Assembly (NCBI RefSeq): GCF_003284895.1
Contig: NZ_QMDV01000001.1
Location: 523,080-587,079 of the forward strand
Reading direction: 5' to 3'
Source: Pontibacter arcticus
Lineage (GTDB): Bacteria > Bacteroidota > Bacteroidia > Cytophagales > Hymenobacteraceae
DNA: 64,000 bases
A model generated the notes under the pieces. That model was not told where the DNA came from. It was given only the letters and a program-made list of their open reading frames with translations, and did not search any database. This document shows positions 17,432 to 25,604 of this stretch, piece after piece. A program made the translations under genes and the position numbers. The stretch's first letter is position 1. Each line of letters starts with the position of its first letter.

Positions 17432-17590
17432 TTGTAGGGACAAGTCGCGACCTGTCCGAATCGTGCACAGTATTTATCTGAAACAGGATTCTGAGGATTA
17501 AAAAAGGATGAACAGGACGAGGCATTTGAGTATTAACAATTCTTGCTGCATAAACCTGTCCTCGCGCGGACAGGTCGCGACCTGTGCCTA
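17432..17590. repeat. REP-like palindrome cluster
   Basis: Two copies of a TAGGSACAGGTCGCGACCTGT-type palindrome: an imperfect copy at about 17432-17459 and a copy with the perfect 16-base palindrome ACAGGTCGCGACCTGT at 17570-17585. A second hairpin, CCTGTCC/GGACAGG, overlaps the latter. The spacer and left flank carry GGATT-rich segments. No coding function is apparent, although a spurious ORF runs through it. Confidence 0.7.
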
Positions 17591-17614
17591 CAACTGAACA
17601 AATACGACTAAACT

Positions 17615-18373
17615 ATGACAAAGCAACACCCTATCGATACCATCGTTTTTCTGCACGGCTTCTGCGAAAGCAAGCAAGTATGGCATGAGTTTGTAAAGCT
17701 GCTTCAAAACAAATTCAATGTTATACTTTTAGACCTGCCCGGCCACGGCGAGCATACCGAAAACATCTCTGATTTTTCGATGGAAAGTATGGCCGAGGAT
17801 GTGAAAGCACAATTAGATGCGTTGGATGTAAAGAAATTGTTGCTGGTGGGCCACTCGATGGGCGGCTATGTAAGTATGGCTTTTGCCGAGAAGTATGGCA
17901 GTATGCTCAAAGGCCTGTGCATGTTCCACTCCTCTGCCCTCCCCGATACCGAAGAAAAGAAAGAAGCCCGCGACAAAAGCATCGCCTACATCGAAAAACA
18001 TGGCGTAGACAACTTCATCAATCCGTTTATTGAGCCACTCTTTTATGGTGCGAACCGCGCCAAACTGAAAGCTGAGATCGAGATGATGAAAGACATTGGC
18101 AAAGCTACACCCAAAGAAAGTATAACCGGCTGCCTGGCTGCCATGCGCGACCGAAAGGACAGAACAGGTGTACTGGAGAAAGTAAAGTTTCCGGTATTGT
18201 TTATTTTTGGAAAGGAGGATGGTGCCGTGCCAATGGAAAAAGCACTGGAGCAATGCCACCTGCCACCCAATAGTATGGTTAATTTTCTAGGCAAAACCGG
18301 CCACATGGGCATGTTCGAGCGGCCTTACGAAACCCGCAAAGCCATCGAAAAATTTGCCGAAACGATCTTTTAA
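17615..18373 (+). CDS. Alpha/beta hydrolase
   Basis: A 252-residue cytoplasmic alpha/beta hydrolase. It has the oxyanion-hole HGFCES motif near residue 14, the nucleophile elbow GHSMGG with Ser81, a probable acid in FGKEDGAVP (about residue 208) and the catalytic histidine in KTGHMGMFE (about 229). The fold is typical of esterases or hydrolases of small substrates, and no signal peptide is present. The substrate cannot be assigned. ATG at 17615 lies 29 bases after the end of the REP-like cluster, so that cluster occupies its upstream or leader region. Confidence 0.85.
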   Translation: MTKQHPIDTIVFLHGFCESKQVWHEFVKLLQNKFNVILLDLPGHGEHTENISDFSMESMAEDVKAQLDALDVKKLLLVGHSMGGYVSMAFAEKYGSMLKGLCMFHSSALPDTEEKKEARDKSIAYIEKHGVDNFINPFIEPLFYGANRAKLKAEIEMMKDIGKATPKESITGCLAAMRDRKDRTGVLEKVKFPVLFIFGKEDGAVPMEKALEQCHLPPNSMVNFLGKTGHMGMFERPYETRKAIEKFAETIF

Positions 18374-18388
18374 ATTAAAATTTAAAAC

Positions 18389-18449
18389 GTCAGCAGGTTA
18401 GAAAGTGGTTTCAATTTACTTTAAACTCCTATCTTTCTAACCTGCTGAC
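18389..18449. repeat. 17-bp inverted repeat between hydrolase and MFS genes
   Basis: GTCAGCAGGTTAGAAAG (18389-18405) and its perfect reverse complement (18433-18449) flank a 27-base AT-rich loop. ACTTTCTAACT is repeated again at about 18457-18466. A terminator role is possible, but there is no T-run. Confidence 0.65.
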
Positions 18450-18472
18450 TTCCACACTTTCTAACTCCGCAC

Positions 18473-19633
18473 ATGCCTCCTGCCCGGATTCTGCCTGTTA
18501 TCGTGTTTTCGCAGTTTGCGGGCACCTCGTTGTGGTTTGCCGGTAATGCCGTGCTTCCCGAACTACAAAGCACCCTGAAACTGCAAAACGATGCTTTGCC
18601 CCTGCTTACTTCTGCCGTGCAGTTGGGCTTTATATTGGGCACCTTCTGTTTTGCCGCCCTTTCGCTTGCCGACAGGTATTCTCCGCGAATGTTGTTTTTG
18701 TTTTGCGCCGTGGCAGGTGGCTTAGCGAATGCAGCTATTCTGCTGGCTCCTGAAAGTATAAGTGCCGTTTTAAGTTTGCGTGCAGTAACCGGTTTTTTAC
18801 TGGCAGGTATTTACCCGGTGGGCATGAAAATAGCGGCAAGCTGGTACCAGGGCAAGCTTGGCAAAGCAATCGGCTACCTGGTGGGTGCGCTGGTTCTGGG
18901 TACGGCTTTTCCGCACTTGCTGCGTGGGTTTGGCACCAGTTTATCATGGCAAACCATGCTGATCAGTATAAGTATATTAGCTGCGCTGGGAGGGCTCATG
19001 ATGTACCTGCTGGTTCCGGATGGCCCTTTATCCGGTAGAGGAGCTGTGTTGAGGCTCGGTAATATGCTGGATGTTTTCAAGCTGAAAGATTTCAGGGCAG
19101 CGGCTTTCGGGTACTTTGGCCACATGTGGGAGCTGTATACGTTCTGGGCTTTTGTTCCTTTTATACTTGCCTATTCCTTACCAACCTTATCAGCCCAACA
19201 AACTTCGCTTTATAGTTTCGCCATTATTGCGGCGGGCGCATTGGGTTGCATCGGCGGCGGATATCTGTCGCAGTGGTGGGGCAGCGAGCGGGTGGCTTTT
19301 ATGCAATTGCTTTTATCCGGTGTTTGCTGTGTCCTCAGTTTCTGGGTATTTAACATGCCTGGCCTGGTTTTGCCATTGCTCTTGTGCTGGGGTGTGGTGG
19401 TAGCCGGCGATTCGCCTCAGTTTTCGGCGCTTACAGCACGTACGGCTCCGCCGCAGTTGGTTGGTACGGCACTTACCGTGGTGGTTTCCATCGGGTTTGC
19501 TATTACCATTTTCAGTATTCAGTTAATAGGGTATCTGCTCTCTCTTTTTCAGCCACAGCACGTGTTTATATTTTTAGGCATTGGTCCGCTATTGGGCCTG
19601 CTAACCATGCGACGGCTTCTGAAACGGGCATAA
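18473..19633 (+). CDS. Major facilitator superfamily transporter
   Basis: A 386-residue integral membrane protein with about 12 hydrophobic helices and MFS landmarks. These include FAGTSLWFAGNAVLPELQ in helix 1, the loop 2-3 region LADRYSPRMLF (about residues 64-74), and a GRAVLRL-type charged central loop near 190. Likely a CynX/NNP-like small-molecule transporter, but the substrate is unknown. It follows the hydrolase after a 17-bp inverted repeat and ends at a terminator shared with the convergent lipocalin-like gene. Confidence 0.85.
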   Translation: MPPARILPVIVFSQFAGTSLWFAGNAVLPELQSTLKLQNDALPLLTSAVQLGFILGTFCFAALSLADRYSPRMLFLFCAVAGGLANAAILLAPESISAVLSLRAVTGFLLAGIYPVGMKIAASWYQGKLGKAIGYLVGALVLGTAFPHLLRGFGTSLSWQTMLISISILAALGGLMMYLLVPDGPLSGRGAVLRLGNMLDVFKLKDFRAAAFGYFGHMWELYTFWAFVPFILAYSLPTLSAQQTSLYSFAIIAAGALGCIGGGYLSQWWGSERVAFMQLLLSGVCCVLSFWVFNMPGLVLPLLLCWGVVVAGDSPQFSALTARTAPPQLVGTALTVVVSIGFAITIFSIQLIGYLLSLFQPQHVFIFLGIGPLLGLLTMRRLLKRA

Positions 19634-19637
19634 AAAA

Positions 19638-19656
19638 AGCCGGTTTCTAGCCGGCT
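19638..19656 (-). terminator. Terminator between MFS and lipocalin-like genes
   Basis: AGCCGG / CCGGCT arms with a 7-base loop. A T-run is present on the minus strand (A7 on plus), so it mainly serves the minus-strand lipoprotein gene. Confidence 0.7.
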
Positions 19657-19677
19657 CTCTGTTAATGTATGCTTATT

Positions 19678-20100
19678 TTATTTGGATGATAAAACCATTT
19701 CAGAACCATCCGGTGCTTTCAGTCTCATCTCATCTTCTGTTAGTTTGGTAACATTAAATACCTCTTGTGTGGCGGCACCTTCAAACTGAAGCGATAATGT
19801 TTTAGCTGCCTGATCAAACGTCCAGGTTCCGGTTTGCAAAGCTGCCCCACCGCTGGTAGAGAAACGGCCGTCTGCAAAAAACTGCAAAGCTTCGTTTTCT
19901 TCCTGGTCTGTCAGTTTTTCTTTATCGCCGGTTGCATCAATAGACTTATCTGTTTTCCAGGTTTTACTGGAGGCTCCTGTTATCAGACTTGTAGAACCTA
20001 CTTCTTCTTTGCCCGAGCAGCTTACCAGCACAACCATTACCAAAGCTGCAAGCGTATACTGTATTTGCTTTAACCAATCTTTAGAATTTCTCATTTTCAT
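19678..20100 (-). CDS. Lipocalin-like small lipoprotein
   Basis: A 140-residue lipoprotein with a signal helix (about 12-26) and lipobox VLVSC (Cys28). The mature region resembles the lipocalin-like/DUF4923-type domains of Bacteroidota: a KTWKTDKSIDATGDK opening, then FFADGRFSTSGGAALQTGTWTFDQAAKTLSLQFEG. An N-terminal in-frame second Met at codon 3 is an alternative start. The function is unknown; such proteins are usually periplasmic or membrane-anchored. Monocistronic. Confidence 0.7.
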   Translation of the reverse strand: MKMRNSKDWLKQIQYTLAALVMVVLVSCSGKEEVGSTSLITGASSKTWKTDKSIDATGDKEKLTDQEENEALQFFADGRFSTSGGAALQTGTWTFDQAAKTLSLQFEGAATQEVFNVTKLTEDEMRLKAPDGSEMVLSSK

Positions 20101-20309
20101 AGTTTTAAAGTTATATAGTCATCTCCTGTTATTCTCTCAGAAGTTGCCTGATGTCCTTACGGGTATATGCCCTTATGGGTTGATACAAAAAGCATTGCTC
20201 CGGCAGCACCACAACTAAGTATAAAAACGGGCGTATTTAATCTGAACGGAGTTACGATACCAGACTCCAGTAAAATACAATTTTAAACCAGCATAAAAAG
20301 ACTTAAAAT

Positions 20310-20618
20310 ATGGGACTGTTTGATTTTTTAAAAAAAGGAAAAGAAGAACCGGCTAAGCCTGTCGCTAAACCAAAAATTACACAAATGCCCGGCCAACAGG
20401 CTGCACCAGCTCCAAACGCTGCCGCTTCGCCACAACCGGCTGCTATCAACCAGGATACTTATACTGTACAATCCGGCGATTCGCTTTCTAAGATAGCCCA
20501 GAAACAGTATGGCAATGCCAGCGCATGGACGAAGATTTACAACGCGAACAAAACAACCATCGGCGATAACCCGGACCTGATCAAACCGGGCCAGAAACTG
20601 ACCATCCCGAGAGACTAA
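20310..20618 (+). CDS. LysM-domain protein without signal peptide
   Basis: A 102-residue protein with a basic N-terminus (MGLFDFLKKGKEEP), a Pro/Ala/Gln-rich linker (about 18-48) and one LysM domain at 50-100 (YTVQSGDSLSKIAQKQYGN ... NPDLIKPGQKLTIP). The lack of a signal peptide makes it similar in build to the cytoplasmic E. coli Kbp/YgaU type rather than an extracellular peptidoglycan hydrolase. This is inference: no BON domain is present. Followed by two strong terminators. Confidence 0.8.
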   Translation: MGLFDFLKKGKEEPAKPVAKPKITQMPGQQAAPAPNAAASPQPAAINQDTYTVQSGDSLSKIAQKQYGNASAWTKIYNANKTTIGDNPDLIKPGQKLTIPRD

Positions 20619-20636
20619 AAAGCTTAAAGTATAAAA

Positions 20637-20674
20637 CAAAGAAGGCCACTCTTTAAGTAGGGTGGCCTTCTTTG
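20637..20674 (+). terminator. Terminator after the LysM gene
   Basis: Perfect 13-base arms CAAAGAAGGCCAC / GTGGCCTTCTTTG (20637-20649, 20662-20674). Confidence 0.75.
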
Positions 20675-20691
20675 CTATATAGAAAGTATAA

Positions 20692-20726
20692 AAAGGCGGC
20701 CATACTTTTAAAGTATGGCCGCCTTT
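20692..20726. terminator. Bidirectional terminator containing the AAGTATG word
   Basis: 17-base arms with a 1-base centre; each arm includes CATACTTT/AAAGTATG joined to a GGCGGCC stem. It lies between the convergent LysM and ndk genes. A palindromic AAGTATACTT follows at about 20739-20748. Confidence 0.7.
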
Positions 20727-20756
20727 CCGTAATCAATAAGTATACTTTACGGGTGC

Positions 20757-21176
20757 TTAGAAACGCTCGTCAGCAGCGAAAAAGAAATCACCTTCGATCT
20801 GTGCGTTCTCATCAGAATCAGAACCGTGTACAGCATTCGATTCGATTGATTTAGCATAGGCCTTACGGATTGTACCTTCAGCAGCCTGCTCCGGGTTGGT
20901 AGCGCCAATCAGGGTACGGAAATCTTCTACAGCATTGTCTTTCTCCAGGATCATCGCCACGATCGGGCCTTTAGACATGTACTTCACCAGGTCGTTGTAA
21001 AAAGGACGCTCTTTGTGAACTGCATAAAACTGACCGGCACGCTCTTCTGATAAGGCCGTCTTTTTCATCGCTACAATACGGAATCCACCCTCTTCGATCA
21101 TCTTTGTGATGCCACCAATATGATTATCTGCAACCGCATCGGGCTTAATCATGGTAAATGTTCTGTTCTCGGCCAT
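20757..21176 (-). CDS. ndk: Nucleoside diphosphate kinase
   Basis: Transfers the gamma phosphate of ATP to nucleoside diphosphates through a phosphohistidine. The 139-residue length is typical. The N-terminal [10 protein letters not shown] motif is present, and the active-site histidine lies in SNAVHGSDS (His117). A TACTTTTG -7-like element is present on the minus strand at 21221-21228, about 45 bases upstream. Monocistronic, divergent from the DHH phosphoesterase. Confidence 0.97.
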   Translation of the reverse strand: MAENRTFTMIKPDAVADNHIGGITKMIEEGGFRIVAMKKTALSEERAGQFYAVHKERPFYNDLVKYMSKGPIVAMILEKDNAVEDFRTLIGATNPEQAAEGTIRKAYAKSIESNAVHGSDSDENAQIEGDFFFAADERF

Positions 21177-21396
21177 GTTGTCTTTAGTTTATAGTGTGTT
21201 ATTTCTTATTTCCGGAGTTGCAAAAGTAGCGCATTTAAAGGAAAAACTGCACATTATCCTTCACTCTTTCAGCAAATCTCCTGCTTAAAGTATGGCCTGC
21301 GTGTGCCGGCAAAAAAGTAATTTAATTGCTTTAGAAGATAATTCTTCAGAAATTGGCGCCTTATATCCTTATTAATCAGAGGAGTTTAGCAAGAGT

Positions 21397-22425
21397 ATGC
21401 ACGATATTAATGCGCTGAAAGAGCTTCTGCAGGAGCCTAAAGAAGTGATGATCACCACGCACCATAAGCCCGATGCCGATGCATTAGGCTCATCGTTAGG
21501 GTTGGCGGGGTATCTGAAAAAGAAAGGCCACCGCGTTACTGTGATCACCCCTTCCGATTATCCATCGTTCCTGAACTGGATGACAGGCAACAGCGACGTA
21601 CTGGTTTATTCCGAAAAAAGCGATGCCCTGGTGCAACGTATTATAAAGGAGTCGCAGGTTATTTTCTGTCTTGATTTTTCTGCCTTGTCCCGCATCAACG
21701 AGATGGGCGAATATATCCGCGAAGCACCCGGCACCAAAGTACTCATCGACCACCACCTGCACCCCGAAGATTTTGCCCAGCTTACCTTCTCGGATACAAA
21801 TGCCGCCGCAACAGCCGAGCTGGTATACGATATCATAAAAGAGCTAGGCGACGGCGACATGATCGATACGGCTATCGGCGAATGCCTGTATGCTGGTATC
21901 ATGACGGATACAGGGTCGTTCCGGCACCCGAGCACTTCTAAAAACGTGCACCTCATTATTGCCGATCTGCTGCAGGTTGGAGTAAATACATCCAACATCC
22001 ACCGCCTTATTTATGATAGCTCCACGGAACTACGCCTGCGTTTTCTGGGGTTTGCTTTAAAAGATAAGCTGGTTGTAAAGTATGAATATAAAACTGCTTA
22101 TATTGCCATTACAGCCGATGAGCTGAAAGCGTACGACTCTAAAACCGGCGATACGGAAGGGCTTGTAAACTATGCTTTATCGATTGAAGGCATTGTATTT
22201 GCCGTGCTGATCATCGACCGTACCCAGGCCGTAAAAATGTCGTTCCGGTCGGTGGGCAATTTTTCGGCGAACGAGTTTGCACGCACCCATTTTAACGGTG
22301 GTGGCCACAAAAATGCAGCCGGCGGTATTTCGATGGAGCCCCTGGAAGCTACCATCGCTAAATTTGAAAGTCTGCTGCCGCTTTACAAAGAGCAACTCGA
22401 GCAGGCTGTTTCAACGAATTCCTAA
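21397..22425 (+). CDS. DHH/DHHA1 phosphoesterase, NrnA-like
   Basis: Predicted bifunctional oligoribonuclease/pAp-phosphatase of the NrnA family, which degrades short RNA and 3'-phosphoadenosine 5'-phosphate. The 342-residue protein has metal-binding motifs HHKPDADALGSS (about 22-33), a CLDFSAL-type motif (about 91-97), LIDHHLHPEDF (about 116-126) and MTDTGSFRHPS (about 169-179). The C-terminal DHHA1 motif is FNGGGHKNAAGG (about 296-307). The downstream FKBP lipoprotein genes follow at short spacing, so co-transcription is likely. Confidence 0.88.
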   Translation: MHDINALKELLQEPKEVMITTHHKPDADALGSSLGLAGYLKKKGHRVTVITPSDYPSFLNWMTGNSDVLVYSEKSDALVQRIIKESQVIFCLDFSALSRINEMGEYIREAPGTKVLIDHHLHPEDFAQLTFSDTNAAATAELVYDIIKELGDGDMIDTAIGECLYAGIMTDTGSFRHPSTSKNVHLIIADLLQVGVNTSNIHRLIYDSSTELRLRFLGFALKDKLVVKYEYKTAYIAITADELKAYDSKTGDTEGLVNYALSIEGIVFAVLIIDRTQAVKMSFRSVGNFSANEFARTHFNGGGHKNAAGGISMEPLEATIAKFESLLPLYKEQLEQAVSTNS

Positions 22426-22443
22426 TCACAACATATAAAACGA

Positions 22444-23403
22444 ATGTTATCTAAATCTAAATTTTTACTGCCGGTTTTAGCTGGCGCGCTTCTGCTGCAA
22501 GGCTGCAAAGGAAACAAAGACGAATTTCATACGACAGACGGATTGACGTATAAAATCTATTCTCAGAACGATAAAGGCGTTTACGAGAACAAAGGCGAAG
22601 TAAACCTGGCAGACTCTACAGGCGCTAAAATAGGCCAGGTAGTTACGCTGCAAATGTCTTATAAAAATGCGGAAGACTCTCTGTTGTTCAACTCCCGCGA
22701 AAACAGAACACCAATTATGCTACCTGTTATGAAGTCGCCTTTTAAAGGTAGCTTAGAGCAGGCGTTAATGTCTATGCAGGCAGGCGATAGCGGTGTGTTC
22801 AAGATCAATGCTGATTCACTTTTCGCAAAGTCTTTCGGCGGACAGCCACTTCCTCCTTTCATCAAAAAAGGATCTGACCTTACATTCTTCATCAAAGTGG
22901 ATAAAATCCAGTCTGAGCAGGATGCGATGGCATCTCAGCAGAAAATGATGGAAGAGCAAATGAAAGGCGCTGCTGAGCGTGCTGAAAAGCAAACAGTAGT
23001 GGATGATGCTAAAATCCAGGAGTACATCAAGGCGAACAACCTGCAGAATGTTCAGAAAACAGAATCAGGCGTTTATTATGTGATCACGCAGCCAGGCAAA
23101 GGTCCTAAAGCAGCAGCCGGTAATCTCGTGTCTGTGCATTACAAAGGCATGTTCCTGGATGGCAAAGAGTTCGATTCTTCTTACAACAACCCAATGTCTG
23201 GTGGCAAGCCGTTCGAGTTTCCGTTAGGCCAGGGCCAGGTAATACCAGGTTGGGATGATGGTATTAAAATGCTGAACAAAGGCAGCAAAGCAATTTTACT
23301 TATTCCTTCGCCTTTAGCTTACGGCGAGCAGGAGCGTGGCCCGGATATGCCGGCAAACTCTATTCTGCGCTTCGATGTGGAGCTGGTTGACGTGAAGAAT
23401 TAA
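22444..23403 (+). CDS. FKBP-type peptidyl-prolyl isomerase lipoprotein, two domains
   Basis: A 319-residue lipoprotein (lipobox LLLQGC, Cys about 21) with two FKBP-like regions. The N-terminal one (about 50-155) is divergent. The C-terminal one (about 205-319) is canonical, with VSVHYKGMFLDGKEFDSSY, VIPGWDDGIKML and FDVELVDV. A Gln/Met/Lys-rich helical linker joins them. Predicted to assist folding of exported proteins at the envelope. Second gene of a probable nrnA-like-FKBP-FKBP operon (18 bases after nrnA-like, 26 bases before the next FKBP gene). Confidence 0.9.
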   Translation: MLSKSKFLLPVLAGALLLQGCKGNKDEFHTTDGLTYKIYSQNDKGVYENKGEVNLADSTGAKIGQVVTLQMSYKNAEDSLLFNSRENRTPIMLPVMKSPFKGSLEQALMSMQAGDSGVFKINADSLFAKSFGGQPLPPFIKKGSDLTFFIKVDKIQSEQDAMASQQKMMEEQMKGAAERAEKQTVVDDAKIQEYIKANNLQNVQKTESGVYYVITQPGKGPKAAAGNLVSVHYKGMFLDGKEFDSSYNNPMSGGKPFEFPLGQGQVIPGWDDGIKMLNKGSKAILLIPSPLAYGEQERGPDMPANSILRFDVELVDVKN

Positions 23404-23429
23404 TTTTAGCATACCGTTTTTATTTTAAC

Positions 23430-23978
23430 ATGAGCTTACCAATCCTTACCCGATCTTTAGCCAAAGCAGGCCGTGCTTTTATGATCTGTGGCCTGTTGGC
23501 TGGCGCTGTTGCCTGTAAAAAGGACGACGTATCGCTGAACGGCCCTTGCTATCCGACGCAGTCCCAGAAAATGGAACAGAAAGTGAAGGATATCGAGGTC
23601 ATCCAGAAATACCTGACCGATAACAAGGTAGATGCGAACCTGGTAAAAAGCACAGAATCTGGTTTGCATTATATGAACCTGCAGCCAGGCACAGGCCGCC
23701 AGATAAAAGTGGGCGATAACGTGCAGGTGCATTACATTGGCAAAACACTTTCCGGCAGCACGTTCGATTCTTCTTACGACCGCAGCCAGACTTTCCCGGT
23801 GATGGTTGGCTACTCGCAGGTAATTGCGGGGTGGCAGGAAGCATTGCCATTGATGAGCGTAGGGGAAGAAACTCGTTTCTATATACCTTCTTACCTAGCG
23901 TATGGCCCATGCGGAAGTCAATCGCTCGGCCCGAATGCAGTGCTTATTTTCGATATAAAAGTGGTAAGCGTTCAGTAG
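23430..23978 (+). CDS. FKBP-type peptidyl-prolyl isomerase lipoprotein
   Basis: A 182-residue lipoprotein with a signal peptide and lipobox LAGAVAC (Cys about 29). A single FKBP domain covers about 85-182 (VQVHYIGKTLSGSTFDSSYDRS, VIAGWQEALPLM, YGPCGSQSLGPNAVLIFDIKVV). It is probably a paralogue of the preceding gene and acts in the periplasm or at the membrane. It ends at a terminator whose stem includes the AAGTATA word. Confidence 0.88.
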   Translation: MSLPILTRSLAKAGRAFMICGLLAGAVACKKDDVSLNGPCYPTQSQKMEQKVKDIEVIQKYLTDNKVDANLVKSTESGLHYMNLQPGTGRQIKVGDNVQVHYIGKTLSGSTFDSSYDRSQTFPVMVGYSQVIAGWQEALPLMSVGEETRFYIPSYLAYGPCGSQSLGPNAVLIFDIKVVSVQ

Positions 23979-23992
23979 AACAGCCTCATTAC

Positions 23993-24042
23993 AAGTATAA
24001 AAAAGCCGTTGCAACAAAAATTGCAACGGCTTTTTTATACTT
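23993..24042 (+). terminator. Terminator whose stem includes AAGTATA/TATACTT
   Basis: Perfect 22-base arms (23993-24014, 24021-24042) and a 6-base loop: GCCGTTGCAA core, A6/T6 runs, then AAGTAT / ATACTT at the stem base. A second TATACTT follows at once. The end lies close to the convergent recO stop, so it may serve both strands. Confidence 0.85.
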
Positions 24043-24058
24043 TATACTTTGCAAATGC

Positions 24059-24769
24059 TTATCCCAGCACTTCCGAAAGTATGGCCAGGGATTTTATTTC
24101 GCCTAGTTTATCTACGTGCAGTTGGTAATAGCGCACCAGCACATCCAGCAGTTCTCTTCTCACTTTTCCGTTCGGAATGTTGGCATGGCCGGCATCCTGC
24201 AGCAATTGATCAAAGTAGGTTTCATAGGCCTGCAGATCCAGTACGGATGGCGCAGAAGTAGCACTTTGGGCGTTAGCGGAGAAGGCAACCTGCTCTACTA
24301 TCTCGGTGCCGGAACTTGGCCCGAAACCCAAATGGTGGCTTAACTCCAGCAAAAAAATAAGATGGAAATTCTCGAAGTGCTGCGTCTGCTGATCAAAGTA
24401 TAAAATGGAGTTGAACAGAAACTGGAAGAGTGGCTGGTTTTCTTCTTCTTCTTTAATGGTGCGGCCCACTACTTCCGATAAAAAAAGAAGGATGCTGCTT
24501 TTCCGGATATCAAACGGAATAGAAACAAAGGGCGCCGCAGTTTTATACTCTGAGATCCGGGTAAGGCCACCTCTGTGCGAGGTATAAACCACCATATCGA
24601 GCAACGTAAACGGCTGGAAAAGCGCGATGCGTGAGCCACTGCCTTTCCTGCGCACGCCGTTTACAATATAAGATTGCATGCCCAGCGCCTCGGTGTATAC
24701 TTTCGCGATAATCGAGGTTTCCCTGAATTTGATGGTGCTGAGTACGAGGCCTCTTGTTTTAACTAACAT
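24059..24769 (-). CDS. recO: DNA repair protein RecO
   Basis: Recombination mediator that helps load RecA with RecR. The 236-residue protein begins LVKTRGLVLSTIKFRETSIIAKVYT, typical of the RecO OB-fold. GMQSYIVNGVRRKGS follows, and the rest is a helical domain, with a lineage-typical lack of the zinc cysteines. Start ATG at 24767-24769 is chosen; an upstream in-frame extension of 18 codons is not RecO-like. tdk lies upstream on the same strand, separated by an AAGTATAA-A-TTATACTT palindrome. Confidence 0.9.
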   Translation of the reverse strand: MLVKTRGLVLSTIKFRETSIIAKVYTEALGMQSYIVNGVRRKGSGSRIALFQPFTLLDMVVYTSHRGGLTRISEYKTAAPFVSIPFDIRKSSILLFLSEVVGRTIKEEEENQPLFQFLFNSILYFDQQTQHFENFHLIFLLELSHHLGFGPSSGTEIVEQVAFSANAQSATSAPSVLDLQAYETYFDQLLQDAGHANIPNGKVRRELLDVLVRYYQLHVDKLGEIKSLAILSEVLG

Positions 24770-24821
24770 GTGCTGGCATACGGCTTTTAACAGGTTCTGG
24801 TCTGCATTTAGTAAGGCTAGC

Positions 24822-24840
24822 AAAGTATAAATTATACTTT
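24822..24840. repeat. Palindromic pair of the AAGTATA word
   Basis: AAAGTATAA, one base, TTATACTTT: a 19-base palindrome between tdk and recO built entirely from two opposed copies of the window-wide word. Confidence 0.7.
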
Positions 24841-24857
24841 ACGGGTGGCAGCAGCAG

Positions 24858-25451
24858 TTATTTTTTGGCTTTCTGCCCTTCCAGGAAACAATGGCGGCAA
24901 CGCGCCTCATACGACTCTGTCTCGCCGAGCAGCACCTGCGACTCTGCGGTTACACTCCGAAAAGAGTAGGTGGCAATATCGCCGCACACCACGCAAATAG
25001 CATGTACTTTGGTTACGTATTCGGCTACGGACATTAGCGCTGGCATCGGCCCGAACGGTTTGCCGAGGTAATCCATATCCAGGCCGGCAGCAATTACGCG
25101 AACGCCACTGTTAGCCAGCTTTACGCATACTTCGGCCAGGCCTTCGTCAAAAAACTGTGCTTCATCAATCCCTACCACATCGCAACTGCCACCCAGCAAC
25201 AACATATCCTGTGCAAAATCGATGGGTGTGGAGCGGATGGAGTTCTCGTTATGCGATACCACATCGATCTCGTGGTAACGTTTATCAATGCCTGGCTTAA
25301 ATATCTCGATCTTCTGGCGCGCAATTTTTGCCCGGTTCAGGCGGCGAATAAGCTCCTCGGTTTTGCCCGAAAACATAGATCCGCAAATAACTTCTATCCA
25401 TCCCCGCCGGTGCCCATGGCTTTCCCGGCTTACACGTGGCTCTATAAACAT
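24858..25451 (-). CDS. tdk: Thymidine kinase
   Basis: Phosphorylates thymidine for the salvage pathway in the cytoplasm (type II, zinc-containing). The 197-residue protein has the P-loop [14 protein letters not shown] (about 24-37), the general base in GIDEAQFF (about 94-101), and the zinc site CVVCG ... CRHC near 153-190. The N-terminal 15 residues before the P-loop strand are typical for Bacteroidota. The upstream gap holds a 21-bp inverted repeat. Probably transcribed with recO. Confidence 0.95.
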   Translation of the reverse strand: MFIEPRVSRESHGHRRGWIEVICGSMFSGKTEELIRRLNRAKIARQKIEIFKPGIDKRYHEIDVVSHNENSIRSTPIDFAQDMLLLGGSCDVVGIDEAQFFDEGLAEVCVKLANSGVRVIAAGLDMDYLGKPFGPMPALMSVAEYVTKVHAICVVCGDIATYSFRSVTAESQVLLGETESYEARCRHCFLEGQKAKK

Positions 25452-25473
25452 TTATTTACTATAATTTTGAATC

Positions 25474-25592
25474 TTGAATAACTGAATTTTGAATGAGTGA
25501 TTGCGTAAATGGATAATTAAATATTCAATTTTTAGATATCGAAGTTCGAACAGCTTATTTATAATTCTGTTATTCAAAATTCAGTTATTCAA
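25474..25592. repeat. 21-bp inverted repeat in the tdk-ferredoxin gap
   Basis: 25474-25494 and 25572-25592 are perfect reverse complements over 21 bases (core TTGAATAACTGAATTTTG), 77 bases apart. The right side also carries tandem ATTCAAAATTCA units. AT-rich and non-coding; it could be a miniature element remnant or part of the tdk leader. Confidence 0.6.
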
Positions 25593-25604
25593 AATTCAAA
25601 TTTT

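Noticed and set aside
17286-17525. Minus-strand 79-codon ORF through the dxs-hydrolase gap
   Set aside because: It runs through the terminator and REP-like repeats, and has no credible domain or start context.
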